The position numbers and the translations under genes were made by a program. Source: Stutzerimonas stutzeri (lineage in GTDB: Bacteria; Pseudomonadota; Gammaproteobacteria; Pseudomonadales; Pseudomonadaceae). From it: 64,000 nucleotides of DNA. The notes beneath the pieces were generated by a model. The model saw nothing but the letters and a program-made list of their open reading frames with translations, ran no database searches and was not told where the DNA came from. Below, in pieces: positions 26,113 to 34,548 of this stretch. Positions within the stretch are counted from its first letter, which is position 1, and every line of letters starts with the position of its first letter. The stretch lies in NCBI RefSeq assembly GCF_000590475.1, contig NZ_CP007441.1:998443-1062442 (forward strand). The letters are read 5' to 3'.

Positions 26113-27432
26113 TCAGTTGCCGCCGGGCGTCACTCGCCAGATGCGGTCGCCGACATCGTCGGCAACCAGCACCGCGCCGGTCTTGTCGACGGCCACACCC
26201 ACTGGGCGGCCCATGGCCTCTTCCTTGTCGTTGACGAAGCCGGTCAGAATATCCTCGGCTTCACCGTTCGGCTCGCCGCCCTTGAACGGCACGAAGACGA
26301 CCTTGTAGCCGCTGCGAGGCTTGCGGTTCCAGGAACCATGCTGGCCGATGAAGGCGCCGTTGCGATAACGCTCCGGCAGCAACGAACCTTTGTAAAAGGC
26401 CAAGCCCAGCGAGGCGGTATGGGCGCCGAGGGCATAGTCCGGCACCAGGGCTTCGGCCACCAGCTCGGGCCGCTGCGGTTTGACGCGTTCGTCGACGTGC
26501 TGGCCATAGTAGCTGTAGGGCCAGCCATAGAATCCACCGTCCTGCACCGAGGTCATGTAGTCGGGAACCAGATCGCTGCCGATCTCGTCGCGTTCGTTGA
26601 CCGCGGTCCAGAGCTTGCCGCTAACCGGTTGCCAGTCCAGTCCGTTGGGATTGCGCAGGCCCGAAGCGAACAGACGCAGGGTTTTATTCTTCGGGTCGAC
26701 CTCAAGGATCGCCGCGCGGTTTTCTTCGGCTTCCATGCCGTTTTCGGCGACATTGCTGTTCGAGCCGCTGGTCACGTACAGGCGCGATCCGTCCTGGCTG
26801 GCAATCACGTTCTTGGTCCAGTGATGGTTGATCGGTCCGGCGGGCAGGTCGACCACTTTTTCGCTCGCACTGTCGATGCGGATCGCGCCCTCCTTGTAAG
26901 GAAAGCGCACCAGGGCATCGGTATTGGCGACGTACAGCTGGTCGCCGACCAACGCCATACCGAACGGGGAATTCAGTCCTTCGAGGAAGACCGAGCGCTG
27001 TTCCGGTGTGCCGTCGCCGTCCTTGTCACGCAGCAGGGTGATGCGATTGGCGCTCTGGCCGCCGGAGCCGGCGCGCGCCATGACCTTTTTCATGATCCAG
27101 CCACGAATGCCGTTGCCGTCCTCCGGTTTGGGCGGGGCGTCACTTTCAGCCACCAGCACGTCGCCATTGGGCAGAACGTGGAGCCAGCGCGGATGATCGA
27201 GGTCCTGCGCGAAGACTTCGACGCGCAGGCCGGCGGCTGTTTGCGGCTTCGCCCCGTCAGGCCAGCCGGTTGCCTTGGCGATGTTGACGGTTGGTAGTAG
27301 CGACTTGTTGGGTTCCGGAAGTGCGGGATCCGGCCCGTAACCCCGCTCCACGGGCACGCTCGCGGTATCACCGCAGCCGACGAGGCTTAGCGTCAGGGTG
27401 GTGCTGAACAGATAGGCAGTGCGGCGTGGCAT
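26113..27432 (-). CDS. Lipoprotein, PQQ-dependent sugar/sorbosone dehydrogenase-like
   Basis: This 439-residue protein is a predicted outer- or inner-membrane lipoprotein: the N-terminus ends in the lipobox LVGC (Cys about 20). The rest is a six-bladed beta-propeller of the soluble-glucose-dehydrogenase/sorbosone dehydrogenase group (LHVLPNGDVLVAES, LNSPFGMAL, GLRNPNGLDW, QDGGFYGWPYSYYG, GRPVGVAVDKTGAVLVADD). PQQ binding is inferred from the family. Asp-rich DKDGDGTPEQR is a likely calcium site. It lies 43 bases after the MgtC gene on the same strand. Confidence 0.85.
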   Translation of the reverse strand: MPRRTAYLFSTTLTLSLVGCGDTASVPVERGYGPDPALPEPNKSLLPTVNIAKATGWPDGAKPQTAAGLRVEVFAQDLDHPRWLHVLPNGDVLVAESDAPPKPEDGNGIRGWIMKKVMARAGSGGQSANRITLLRDKDGDGTPEQRSVFLEGLNSPFGMALVGDQLYVANTDALVRFPYKEGAIRIDSASEKVVDLPAGPINHHWTKNVIASQDGSRLYVTSGSNSNVAENGMEAEENRAAILEVDPKNKTLRLFASGLRNPNGLDWQPVSGKLWTAVNERDEIGSDLVPDYMTSVQDGGFYGWPYSYYGQHVDERVKPQRPELVAEALVPDYALGAHTASLGLAFYKGSLLPERYRNGAFIGQHGSWNRKPRSGYKVVFVPFKGGEPNGEAEDILTGFVNDKEEAMGRPVGVAVDKTGAVLVADDVGDRIWRVTPGGN

Positions 27433-27475
27433 GTGCGACTCCTGCAAGTAGCTGACAATGATGTGTCGCGCCCGA

Positions 27476-28003
27476 TCAGGGGTTCTGCTCGCGGTCGCGG
27501 CCCTTCTGCTCATCATGCTGAGCATTTTTGGCGGTGCGCTGTTCCAGTCGCGGCATCAGCAAAAAGATCATCATGGCGAGGCATGTCGTAAGCACGGCCG
27601 TGGCTTCATGGCCCAGTCCGGCGGCAACACCAATGGCGGCGGTCAACCAGATTCCGGCTGCGGTGGTCAGGCCTTTGACGTCCCGCTGGGAACTGCCCTT
27701 GAGAATAGTGCCAGCACCGAGAAAGCCAATCCCGGTAACGATACCCTGCATCACGCGCGACAGATCTTCGAGCGGCATGCCGCCCTCTAGCGGTACCAGC
27801 ACGAACAGAGCCGCGCCCAGGGCCACCAGCATATGGGTTCGCAAGCCGGCGGCCTTGCCCTTGTATTCCCGCTCATAGCCAAGCACGCCACCCAGTAGCG
27901 CGGCCAATAGCAGCCTTACCGACACCCTGACCCCATGCTCCAGGTCGGGTATGTCAGAGAATTCCGATGCAACGGTGCGGCTCACTATCTCCCACCATTT
28001 CAT
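27476..28003 (-). CDS. MgtC/SapB family membrane protein
   Basis: The 175-residue protein has four to five membrane helices and the MgtC N-terminal signature LLLAALLGGVLGYEREYKGKAAGLRTHMLVALGAALF, then GIGFLGAGTILK and GLTTAAGIWLTAAIG. MgtC proteins act on F-type ATP synthase and help survival at low magnesium. The soluble C-terminal domain of long MgtC is missing, as in the shorter SapB-like members; the tail is polar and charged. It may be cotranscribed with the genes on both sides. Confidence 0.9.
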   Translation of the reverse strand: MKWWEIVSRTVASEFSDIPDLEHGVRVSVRLLLAALLGGVLGYEREYKGKAAGLRTHMLVALGAALFVLVPLEGGMPLEDLSRVMQGIVTGIGFLGAGTILKGSSQRDVKGLTTAAGIWLTAAIGVAAGLGHEATAVLTTCLAMMIFLLMPRLEQRTAKNAQHDEQKGRDREQNP

Positions 28004-28067
28004 GACCGCCCCCGGCTAGCTCCACGATATCGACTGTTTAAATTCGAGTCGTGGCGGGCGGGACGGT

Positions 28068-29090
28068 TCATTCGGTGACCTCGAAGCGCAGCATGCCAAT
28101 CATCTGCCCGGCTTCGGTCAGGACCCGCACGCGCCAGCGGCCCGTCGCCTTGTCGGGAAAGTTGCGCTTATGGGTCCAGGCGCGATAGCCCGCGTCACGG
28201 CCTCCGCTTATCTCCAGCGGGATGCGGTCAACTTTCCGGCCGTCATATTCCCATTCGTGGTAAATGCGCTCTTTTAGCCCGCGCGGCGCATTGATCGCGG
28301 TAAAGGCGTACAGGCCATTTGCGTGCAGCTCGCTGCTGGACAGCTGACGCAGGCGGCTGCCCGGTTCGCGCGAGGCATCGTCCATGCTCATGGTGACAGC
28401 AACGTCCGTGAGCCAAAGGGTCGCTGGCGGTACCCAGGTGCGCCCCATCCATCCGCCAAACGCGACGGCGACCGCCAGTAGCGGCACCGCGATCAGGCTC
28501 TTCCAGTTCCACTCGGGAAACAGGTCCCTCAGGCTGGGCAGGGCCAATAGCACGGCGATGCTCAGCGAGTAGAGATAGCTCTGCGCAGTGGACAGGTGAA
28601 AGATGATGGGCAGCGCCGTCAGCAGGACCGCGAACAGCGTCAAAGCATGGAACGCTAGATAGATCCAGCGGCGCGGCGCCAACCATTTGTAATACAGCGG
28701 ATCGACCAGAGAAACCAGCGCTGCGATCCCCAGGATCACCGTAAAGACGGACTGGCCGCTGTTCCAGGTGGTCGTTATGAAGAAGAACGGAATGATGAAG
28801 AACAGACTTTCCTGATGCACCATCTGCGTGACGTAACGCAACAGCGGACGCGGCACCTTCCAGCCGAACATGCGTTCCAGGCCGCTGCGCAGGCTGTTTT
28901 CCAGCATCAGCCAGAGCCAGCTGACCAGCATCACGGCGGCGATGACTTTAGCCAGGCCGGCTTGGCGCTCGACCAGCACGAAGCTGGCGACGCCCGAGCA
29001 GAAGCCGAACAGTGCAACGGTACCGGGGTAGCGGCGGATCAGGCGCGAGGCCAGATCGAAAACGGAAGAAAGCCAGGATTTCAGCAGCAT
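28068..29090 (-). CDS. DUF5924 / DUF2914 membrane protein
   Basis: The 340-residue protein has about eight N-terminal membrane helices (residues 20-215), with FIIPFFFITTTWNSGQ and LVDPLYYKWLAPRRWIY between them, and a C-terminal soluble domain of about 110 residues. The C-terminal domain has HEWEYDGRKVDRIPLEISGGRDAGYRAWT and GRWRVRVLTEAGQMIG, the DUF2914 pattern. These domains are thought to act in the envelope, but the role is unknown. Confidence 0.82.
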   Translation of the reverse strand: MLLKSWLSSVFDLASRLIRRYPGTVALFGFCSGVASFVLVERQAGLAKVIAAVMLVSWLWLMLENSLRSGLERMFGWKVPRPLLRYVTQMVHQESLFFIIPFFFITTTWNSGQSVFTVILGIAALVSLVDPLYYKWLAPRRWIYLAFHALTLFAVLLTALPIIFHLSTAQSYLYSLSIAVLLALPSLRDLFPEWNWKSLIAVPLLAVAVAFGGWMGRTWVPPATLWLTDVAVTMSMDDASREPGSRLRQLSSSELHANGLYAFTAINAPRGLKERIYHEWEYDGRKVDRIPLEISGGRDAGYRAWTHKRNFPDKATGRWRVRVLTEAGQMIGMLRFEVTE

Positions 29091-29358
29091 GTCGATTTCA
29101 CGTTAAGAAATGTCTCCGGGGTGCGGTCGGGGGTCGTCTCCGGCGTCTGGCCTGGTCACGCCGTCGTTGCCGCCGAGATACCAGAAAAGCTGACAGCGGC
29201 GGTCTTCTGGCGGTTGGCCATCCGTACCCGAGCGGGACGAGCGGCTGATGAAACGGCTCGGGGATAGGTGATGCGGGCGTGTGACAGATAATCCGTCGTC
29301 GGATTCCCTTCGATGGGGTCAAGGAGCGCGCTCAGTGTCGCTGAGGGCTCCGATGCGG

Positions 29359-29844
29359 TCATGACGGGGCTGTCGTGGCTTGGTCTATCGCGGTGCGTAC
29401 ATCGCCATAGGAGCGTGCCGTTTCCGGCGTCAGGCGCACCAGTGGCAAATTGATCGTCTGGCAAAGCTCGCCGAGGAATGCATTGGTTTCGGATGCTTGT
29501 TCCATCTCGATGGCGCAGCGAGGCTCCAGCGTTTCCCGGTCACACAGGAGAAAATCGAAGCACGCCGCCGAGATCCGGTTGACCGCCTGGTACCAGGGCG
29601 CCCGGCGGGGAATCGCTGTCACCTCAGCTACCTCGGCGAGCCGTACCTTGACCAGAATGAGGTAATCCTCGCCTACCGCTTGCTGTAACAGTGCCAGCAA
29701 TTGCTTTTCGCTCGGTTGCAGGAAGGGGCGCTTCAGTTGATAGGGCATCCGCAGTGCGGGATGGTTGAACTGCCGCTGCTTGATATAGAAGACCAGCGCG
29801 AAGCAGACGAAAGCCACCAGCACCAGACCGAGAAATGCGGTCAT
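29359..29844 (-). CDS. DUF2726 membrane-anchored protein
   Basis: This 161-residue protein has one N-terminal membrane helix (residues 2-20) and a cytoplasmic DUF2726 domain: FLQPSEKQLLALL, YLILVKVRLAEV, FDFLLCDRETLEPRCAIEM, LCQTINLPLVRL. The domain has the look of a PD-(D/E)xK nuclease fold, inferred from the family; here the FDFLLCD...CAIEME spacing fits. The ATG at 29844 is chosen because it places the membrane helix at the N-terminus. Confidence 0.8.
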   Translation of the reverse strand: MTAFLGLVLVAFVCFALVFYIKQRQFNHPALRMPYQLKRPFLQPSEKQLLALLQQAVGEDYLILVKVRLAEVAEVTAIPRRAPWYQAVNRISAACFDFLLCDRETLEPRCAIEMEQASETNAFLGELCQTINLPLVRLTPETARSYGDVRTAIDQATTAPS

Positions 29845-29988
29845 CTTGCGGCCATCGAAAAAGGGGTGAGTTGGACTGCCTGAACGGGCCGGACGCACAT
29901 CGGGTTGTTCCTCAAGGTTTCAAAGAGATCGAGTCTGCACGTTGGAGAGGGCAGAGCGAGGGGAGTTCGTTTCAGGCATAGGCTGTAC

Positions 29989-30024
29989 TTATCCCGATTA
30001 TCTGTGCAGCGTTCTGTGGATAAC
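29989..30024 (+). repeat. 36-bp element with DnaA box, copy A
   Basis: The element begins TTATCCC, has CTGTG at offset 14-18 and ends TGTGGATAA at offset 27-35, an exact match to the DnaA box TTATCCACA on the minus strand. The TTATCC...GGATAA ends form an inverted repeat. Copies B and C have the same offsets. Confidence 0.75.
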
Positions 30025-30190
30025 CTATGAGCTGACCGTCGGAGACCATGTGGCACTAGCGCTTTCCGTACCTGATCATGCTTTGATCAATTGTCGAAGA
30101 GCTTGCTGAGAGGCACAGTGTCGTCTCATGCACAAGCTCTTACACTTTGATATTCAAGATTTTATTTAGACGAGGGCGCGGCGCTTACAG

Positions 30191-30226
30191 TTATCCCCGT
30201 TTACTGTGGAGACTGTTGTGGATAAG
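30191..30226 (+). repeat. 36-bp element with DnaA box, copy B
   Basis: TTATCCCCG, CTGTG at offset 14-18 and TGTGGATAAG at offset 27-36 are conserved with copy C; 27 of 36 bases agree. The exact DnaA box is at 30217-30225. Confidence 0.78.
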
Positions 30227-30327
30227 TGCGGGTAAAAGTCCCGGAGGTGCCATGCCCGTTGGGCTGGAAAAATCTGTTCGTTTTTCATACAGCCGCCGAG
30301 AGCGGTGCCGGCGGCCGAGGCTCGCAA

Positions 30328-30915
30328 TCATACCGCCGAAGCGTTGTGCCAACGGTTGTCGGCGCTGGGCTGCCAATCGCTCAACAACTGCAACAGGGTC
30401 AGGGGGGATTCGCTTCGCTGTAGCATGCCGCGGAACCGCGGCTTCACGAAACCTTCCTCGACGAGGTGGTCCAGGAAGTGACTGAGCTTGCTATAGAACT
30501 GGTTGATGTCCAGCAGGCCGAGTGGCTTGCTGTGATAGCCCAGTTGTGCCCAGGTCCACACTTCGAACAGTTCTTCCAGGGTGCCGAGCCCGCCCGGCAG
30601 CGCAATGAAGGCATCGGATAATTCGGCCATGCGGGCCTTGCGCGCGTGCATACCGTCGACTACTTCCAGCCGCGTCAGCCCGGTATGACCGATCTCGGAG
30701 TCCTTCAGACTTTGCGGAATGATGCCGATCACTTCGCCCCCAGCGGCCATGGCGGCATCTGCCACCACGCCCATCAGACCAACCGCACCGCCGCCGTAGA
30801 TCAGCCTGATGCCGCTTGCCGCCAGCGTCTGGCCCATCGCAATGGCCGCGTCCCGATAGATAGGGTTGCCACCGGTGCTGGCACCGCAGAATACGCAAAT
30901 CGATTGCAGAGACAT
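30328..30915 (-). CDS. LOG family nucleotide 5'-monophosphate phosphoribohydrolase
   Basis: This 195-residue enzyme belongs to the LOG family (TIGR00730), which releases the base from nucleoside monophosphates and in plants and some bacteria makes active cytokinins. It has the characteristic CVFCGASTG start, YGGGAVGLMGVVADAA (residues about 40-55), HARKARM and the catalytic PGGLGTLEELFE motif. Purine nucleotide salvage is the more likely bacterial role. A 28-residue ORF lies 70 bases upstream on the same strand. Confidence 0.93.
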   Translation of the reverse strand: MSLQSICVFCGASTGGNPIYRDAAIAMGQTLAASGIRLIYGGGAVGLMGVVADAAMAAGGEVIGIIPQSLKDSEIGHTGLTRLEVVDGMHARKARMAELSDAFIALPGGLGTLEELFEVWTWAQLGYHSKPLGLLDINQFYSKLSHFLDHLVEEGFVKPRFRGMLQRSESPLTLLQLLSDWQPSADNRWHNASAV

Positions 30916-30985
30916 CGTCCACTCCGTCAGTCACTTGGCCGGCAGATTAACCCGTCGCCTAATGACGGCCAAGCCGAATGGCTCA

Positions 30986-31072
30986 TTACTCGTGGCCTGC
31001 GTTCATACTGGTGCCGCTCGCAGCCAGCGCATAGTCAGCGAATAGCATTTGAAAGAAGTCGAAGTTGGGCAT
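30986..31072 (-). CDS. Putative 28-residue small protein upstream of the LOG gene
   Basis: The ORF reads MPNFDFFQMLFADYALAASG followed by TSMNAGHE, and starts at an ATG seven bases after a strong AGGAGC Shine-Dalgarno (31080-31085). The first 18 residues form a hydrophobic, aromatic-rich stretch that could be an amphipathic helix. It could be a small membrane protein or a leader peptide for the LOG gene. I do not recognise a family with certainty; support is the ribosome binding site, position and non-random composition. Confidence 0.5.
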   Translation of the reverse strand: MPNFDFFQMLFADYALAASGTSMNAGHE

Positions 31073-31179
31073 GACGGACGCTCCTGTGCTGCTGTGATTG
31101 GGGAAGATTATCCCTGCCAGGGTCATGGGCACGCTTATTTCTAGATATGGCCTCGATAGTTTCGCTGCCTTCGGCCGAC

Positions 31180-31215
31180 TTATCCCCGATCACTGTGAAA
31201 GGATCTGTGGATAAG
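31180..31215 (+). repeat. 36-bp element with DnaA box, copy C
   Basis: TTATCCCCG at offset 1, CTGTG at 14-18 and TGTGGATAAG at 27-36, the same geometry as copies A and B. The exact DnaA box is at 31206-31214. Confidence 0.78.
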
Positions 31216-31393
31216 TTCTTGATGCCTCGCTGTAACCCTCGCCAGAATCAGCGTTGCGGGGATTGGTTGGTTTTTGATCAGCGCAACATAGCTGCATGCA
31301 AGTGACTGAAAAAATGAAGTTAATGGCTTTTTTGGCAATACGATGCGAGCACTAAACAGCCGCACAGTTGTTCACTGTCTTTGTTGGAAGCTC

Positions 31394-31402
31394 TGTGGAT
31401 AA
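31394..31402 (-). promoter_or_regulatory. Exact DnaA box without the left arm
   Basis: TGTGGATAA (TTATCCACA on the minus strand) occurs a fourth time in the same orientation as in copies A-C, but the TTATCC arm expected 26 bases upstream is missing. Confidence 0.6.
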
Positions 31403-31635
31403 CGTCGGGAAATGAATGGGAAAGGCCCGTCGCGTCTGACCTGCGGCAGACTGGACGATAAATGACCAACCTTTGCGACCTCTTCGGCCCTTCTCGCGCA
31501 AGCTGATTCATCATCCCGCAGCGTTATGCCGGGGCATTCATTCGCGCCCGTTTGATTGTGACCCGGGTTGGCCTCGTCGACACTCGTTGCACCTTTGTAA
31601 TGTCATCCAATAACCATCTGCTGGAGGAACCCCGA

Positions 31636-32547
31636 ATGAGTGAAGCCATCCGCTTCGAAGACAAAGTGGTAATTGTGACCGGCGCTGGTGGTGGTCTTGG
31701 TCGCGCCCATGCGCTGCTGTTCGCCCGCCACGGGGCCAAGGTGGTGGTCAACGATCTCGGCGGCAGTGCTCAGGGCGAGGGTGCCAACAGTTCCGCAGCC
31801 GATCGCGTCGTGGAGGAAATTCGCCAGGCCGGCGGCACTGCGGTTGCCAACCACGACTCGGTTACCGAGGGCGAGAAGGTGGTACAGCATGCGCTCGATG
31901 CCTTCGGTCGTATCGACGTCGTGGTCAACAACGCCGGCATCCTTCGCGACAAGACCTTTCATAAGATGGAAGACGCCGACTGGGATCTGGTCTACCGCGT
32001 GCACGTCGAAGGTGCCTACAAGGTGACCCGCGCCGCGTGGCCGCACATGCGTGAGCAGGGTTATGGTCGGGTGATCTTCACCGCGTCGACATCCGGGATC
32101 TACGGCAACTTCGGCCAGTCCAACTACGGCATGGCCAAACTGGGCCTCTATGGCCTGACCCGCACCCTGGCGCTGGAAGGTCGTAAGAACAACATTCTGG
32201 TCAATGCCATCGCCCCTACTGGCGGCACGCGCATGACTGAAGGGCTGATCCCGCCGCAGGTCTTCGAACAGCTCAAGCCCGAACTGGTCAGCCCGCTGGT
32301 GGTGTATCTGGCCAGCGAACAATGTCAGGAAACGTCCGGCCTGTTCGAAGTGGGCGGCGGCTGGATGGGGAAGGTTCGCTGGGAGCGTAGCTTGGGCGCG
32401 GGCTTCGACCCGAAGGCAGGCTTCGATGCCGAAGACGTCGCGGCCAACTGGCAGCAGATCTGCGATTTCGAGAATGCCGCGCATCCAGCCGACAATATGG
32501 AAGCGCTGAAGGAAATGATGGCCAACCTGCAGAAGCACGCCGGCTAA
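31636..32547 (+). CDS. SDR-family 3-hydroxyacyl-CoA dehydrogenase-like oxidoreductase
   Basis: The 303-residue protein is a classical short-chain dehydrogenase with the cofactor motif TGAGGGLGRAHA, NNAG, catalytic Ser in FTASTSGIYG and the YGMAK (Tyr-x3-Lys) pair. It resembles the N-terminal (3R)-hydroxyacyl-CoA dehydrogenase domain of peroxisomal multifunctional enzyme 2, including the C-terminal extension with GGGWMGKVRWERS. Acyl-CoA oxidation is therefore likely but inferred. The ATG at 31636 follows GGAGGAACCCCGA. It is monocistronic. Confidence 0.9.
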   Translation: MSEAIRFEDKVVIVTGAGGGLGRAHALLFARHGAKVVVNDLGGSAQGEGANSSAADRVVEEIRQAGGTAVANHDSVTEGEKVVQHALDAFGRIDVVVNNAGILRDKTFHKMEDADWDLVYRVHVEGAYKVTRAAWPHMREQGYGRVIFTASTSGIYGNFGQSNYGMAKLGLYGLTRTLALEGRKNNILVNAIAPTGGTRMTEGLIPPQVFEQLKPELVSPLVVYLASEQCQETSGLFEVGGGWMGKVRWERSLGAGFDPKAGFDAEDVAANWQQICDFENAAHPADNMEALKEMMANLQKHAG

Positions 32548-32555
32548 GGCCACCG

Positions 32556-32612
32556 GGCCGGACCGGGTTTTAGGTGCAACCCCGCGCCCGGCCGCCCGGC
32601 TTTGGTCCGGCC
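32556..32612. terminator. Inverted repeat between convergent SDR and SulP genes
   Basis: GGCCGGACC (32556-32564) and GGTCCGGCC (32604-32612) are perfect partners separated by 39 bases that contain a second GC-rich hairpin and TTTT. It probably ends both genes. Confidence 0.45.
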
Positions 32613-32620
32613 TGGACGAA

Positions 32621-34354
32621 TCAGCTCACGGCGGAGGTCGGCGCGCTTGCTGGCAGCAGACGCAAGGCCTTCGCCCGAGCCTGGGCGAGATCGCGTACGT
32701 AATACAGCTGTCCTTCGAGCAGGTGGATGCCGGCGCGACGCAGCTTGAGCCTTATCCGGGCGTTACTGCCGCAGAGAATCAGTGCGACATCCTGTTTCCG
32801 ATAGTCCAGCAGGACGTTCTCCAGCGCCGCCAGGGCCGTCATGTCCAGCGTCGGCACGCCACTGATATCGACGATGACGATCTTCACTTCCGGGTTGAAG
32901 CGCCGCAGTACGCTCAATGCCTTCTCCGCAGCACCGAAGAACAACGGACCGCGAATCGCATAGGCGGCAACGTGCTCGGGCAGATCCTGCAGTAGCTGGT
33001 TCTGGGCGGATCGCAGGCTGGTGGTATCGGTCAATTCGCTCATGCGCTTGATAAATAAACCCGCGGCCAGCAGCAGGCCGACGCCGACCGCCAGCACCAT
33101 GTCGAACAGCACCGTAAGGATCAGGCACGTCAGCAGCACCAGCACATCGCTACGAGGTGCGATACGCAGCGTCCTGAGTACGTGCGGTGCTTCGCTCATG
33201 TTCCAGGCCACCATCAGCAGCAGCGCCCCCAGGGCTGCCATCGGCAGATAGCTGAACAAGGGCGCCAGCCAGAGGATGGCGACCAGTACCACGCCCGCAT
33301 GAATAATCGCCGCCAGCGGTGAGAAAGCGCCTGCGCGCACATTGGTGGCGCTGCGGGCAATGGCTGCGGTGGCGGTGATGCCGCCGAACAGAGGCGCGAT
33401 CAGATTGCCGATACCCTGACCCAGCAACTCGGCGTTCGGGTCATGACTGCTGCCGGTCATGCCGTCGGTCACCACGGCGCAGAGCAACGACTCGATAGCG
33501 CCCAGCATGGCGATGGCAAACGCAGGGGCCAACAACTGACGGAACAGCTCGAAGCTCAGCATCAGCGGTTTCCCATCCGCGCCGGGCAATAGCCAGGGCC
33601 AAGCGAAATCGGGAAGAAACGGCGGTATGCCGGGTTGGGAGACGCCATCGACCATGTAGCTGAAGCGTTCGCCCAGCGTGGCCACGGCCAGATTGGACGA
33701 TTCCAGCGCCATTCCAGCAAGCGCGCCTACGACTAGCGCCACCAGATGACCAGGTACCTTTGGCACCAGACGCGGCCAGACGATCAACACTGTCAGGCAG
33801 ATCATGGCCACAAGCGCGTCACCTGGCTGCACGCTGGGTAGTGCGCGAACCAGTTGAATCAGCTGCTCCACGTAGTGTTGAGGTTGCTCGGCAATAGTCA
33901 GCCCGAGCATGTCCTTGAGTTGCAAGGTCGCGATGACGATGCCGATGCCCGCGGTAAATCCCAGGGTGACCGGATAGGGCACGAAAGCGATCAGCTTGCC
34001 CGCGCGCAGCAACCCGAGCGCAATCAGGATCAGCCCTGCAAGCATGGTGCAGAGCAATAACCCGCCGATGCCGAACTGCTGGGTGATCGGCAGCAAAATG
34101 ACCACGAACGCGGCCGTCGGCCCGGACACGTTGAACCGGGAGCCGCCCATTAGCGCGATCAGCGGCGCGGCAATCAGCACCGTATACAGACCCTGTTGCG
34201 GCGCAACGCCCACCGCAATCGCCAGTGCCATCGCCAGCGGGATGGCGATGATGCCCACGGTCAGCCCGGCGATGACGTCGCCGCGCAATGCGTGGGCGTC
34301 GTAGCCCGCACGCAGGGCCTGACGCCAGGCAGCGAAGAGGGGCGGAAGGTTCAT
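32621..34354 (-). CDS. SulP family anion transporter with STAS domain
   Basis: The 577-residue protein has 10-12 membrane helices with the SulP features GLTVGIIAIPLAMALAIAVG near the N-terminus, GGSRFNVSGPTAAF, and GQGIGNLIAPLFGGITATAAIARSATNVRAGAFSP in the core. The C-terminal STAS domain (about 435-550) has VIVDISGVPTLDMTALAAL. Relatives carry sulfate, bicarbonate or C4-dicarboxylates (DauA). I prefer the ATG at 34354, nine bases after AAGGA, over the ATG at 34363, which abuts that site. Confidence 0.9.
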   Translation of the reverse strand: MNLPPLFAAWRQALRAGYDAHALRGDVIAGLTVGIIAIPLAMALAIAVGVAPQQGLYTVLIAAPLIALMGGSRFNVSGPTAAFVVILLPITQQFGIGGLLLCTMLAGLILIALGLLRAGKLIAFVPYPVTLGFTAGIGIVIATLQLKDMLGLTIAEQPQHYVEQLIQLVRALPSVQPGDALVAMICLTVLIVWPRLVPKVPGHLVALVVGALAGMALESSNLAVATLGERFSYMVDGVSQPGIPPFLPDFAWPWLLPGADGKPLMLSFELFRQLLAPAFAIAMLGAIESLLCAVVTDGMTGSSHDPNAELLGQGIGNLIAPLFGGITATAAIARSATNVRAGAFSPLAAIIHAGVVLVAILWLAPLFSYLPMAALGALLLMVAWNMSEAPHVLRTLRIAPRSDVLVLLTCLILTVLFDMVLAVGVGLLLAAGLFIKRMSELTDTTSLRSAQNQLLQDLPEHVAAYAIRGPLFFGAAEKALSVLRRFNPEVKIVIVDISGVPTLDMTALAALENVLLDYRKQDVALILCGSNARIRLKLRRAGIHLLEGQLYYVRDLAQARAKALRLLPASAPTSAVS

Positions 34355-34463
34355 GCCAGACATTCCTTGTTGCGCAAAGCGCGAGTATAAGCACAGCGCT
34401 CGACGGTGCGTATGCGGGGGCGGGACAGGCTCGATAAATCGGCGATTTTCGAGTACGACCTTG

Positions 34464-34495
34464 GTCGCAACGCGCGCTGGCGCGTTGAGTGCGAC
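34464..34495. repeat. Long hairpin in the divergent region before the PA4642-like gene
   Basis: GTCGCA + ACGCGC pairs with GCGCGT + TGCGAC around a GCTG loop with a small bulge. It sits 50 bases before the downstream gene start and lacks a T-run. Role unknown. Confidence 0.4.
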
Positions 34496-34548
34496 CGTCG
34501 CGCGGAGTAAACTGCCGCCCCCGTAAGGCTCGTCGAACCGGAGAAACC

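Larger units (their letters stand above)
29845..30327. other. Gene-free region between DUF2726 and LOG genes
   Basis: Apart from two 36-bp DnaA-box-like elements (29989-30024 and 30191-30226), this 483-bp region holds an AT-rich stretch at about 30125-30170 and two GATC-containing words (TGATCATG, TTTGATCAATTG at about 30075-30095). I see no credible ORF or terminator. Confidence 0.7.
31073..31635. other. Gene-free divergent region upstream of the SDR gene
   Basis: This 563-bp space between the small minus-strand ORF and the plus-strand SDR gene holds one 36-bp element and a further exact DnaA box. It also holds AT-rich DNA around 31305-31345. The SDR Shine-Dalgarno CTGGAGGA is at 31621-31628. 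No other gene is supported. Confidence 0.7.

Noticed and set aside
31321..31520. A minus-strand frame of about 64 codons in the SDR upstream region
   Set aside because: No ribosome binding site and low-quality composition; the region is better explained as regulatory DNA with a DnaA box.
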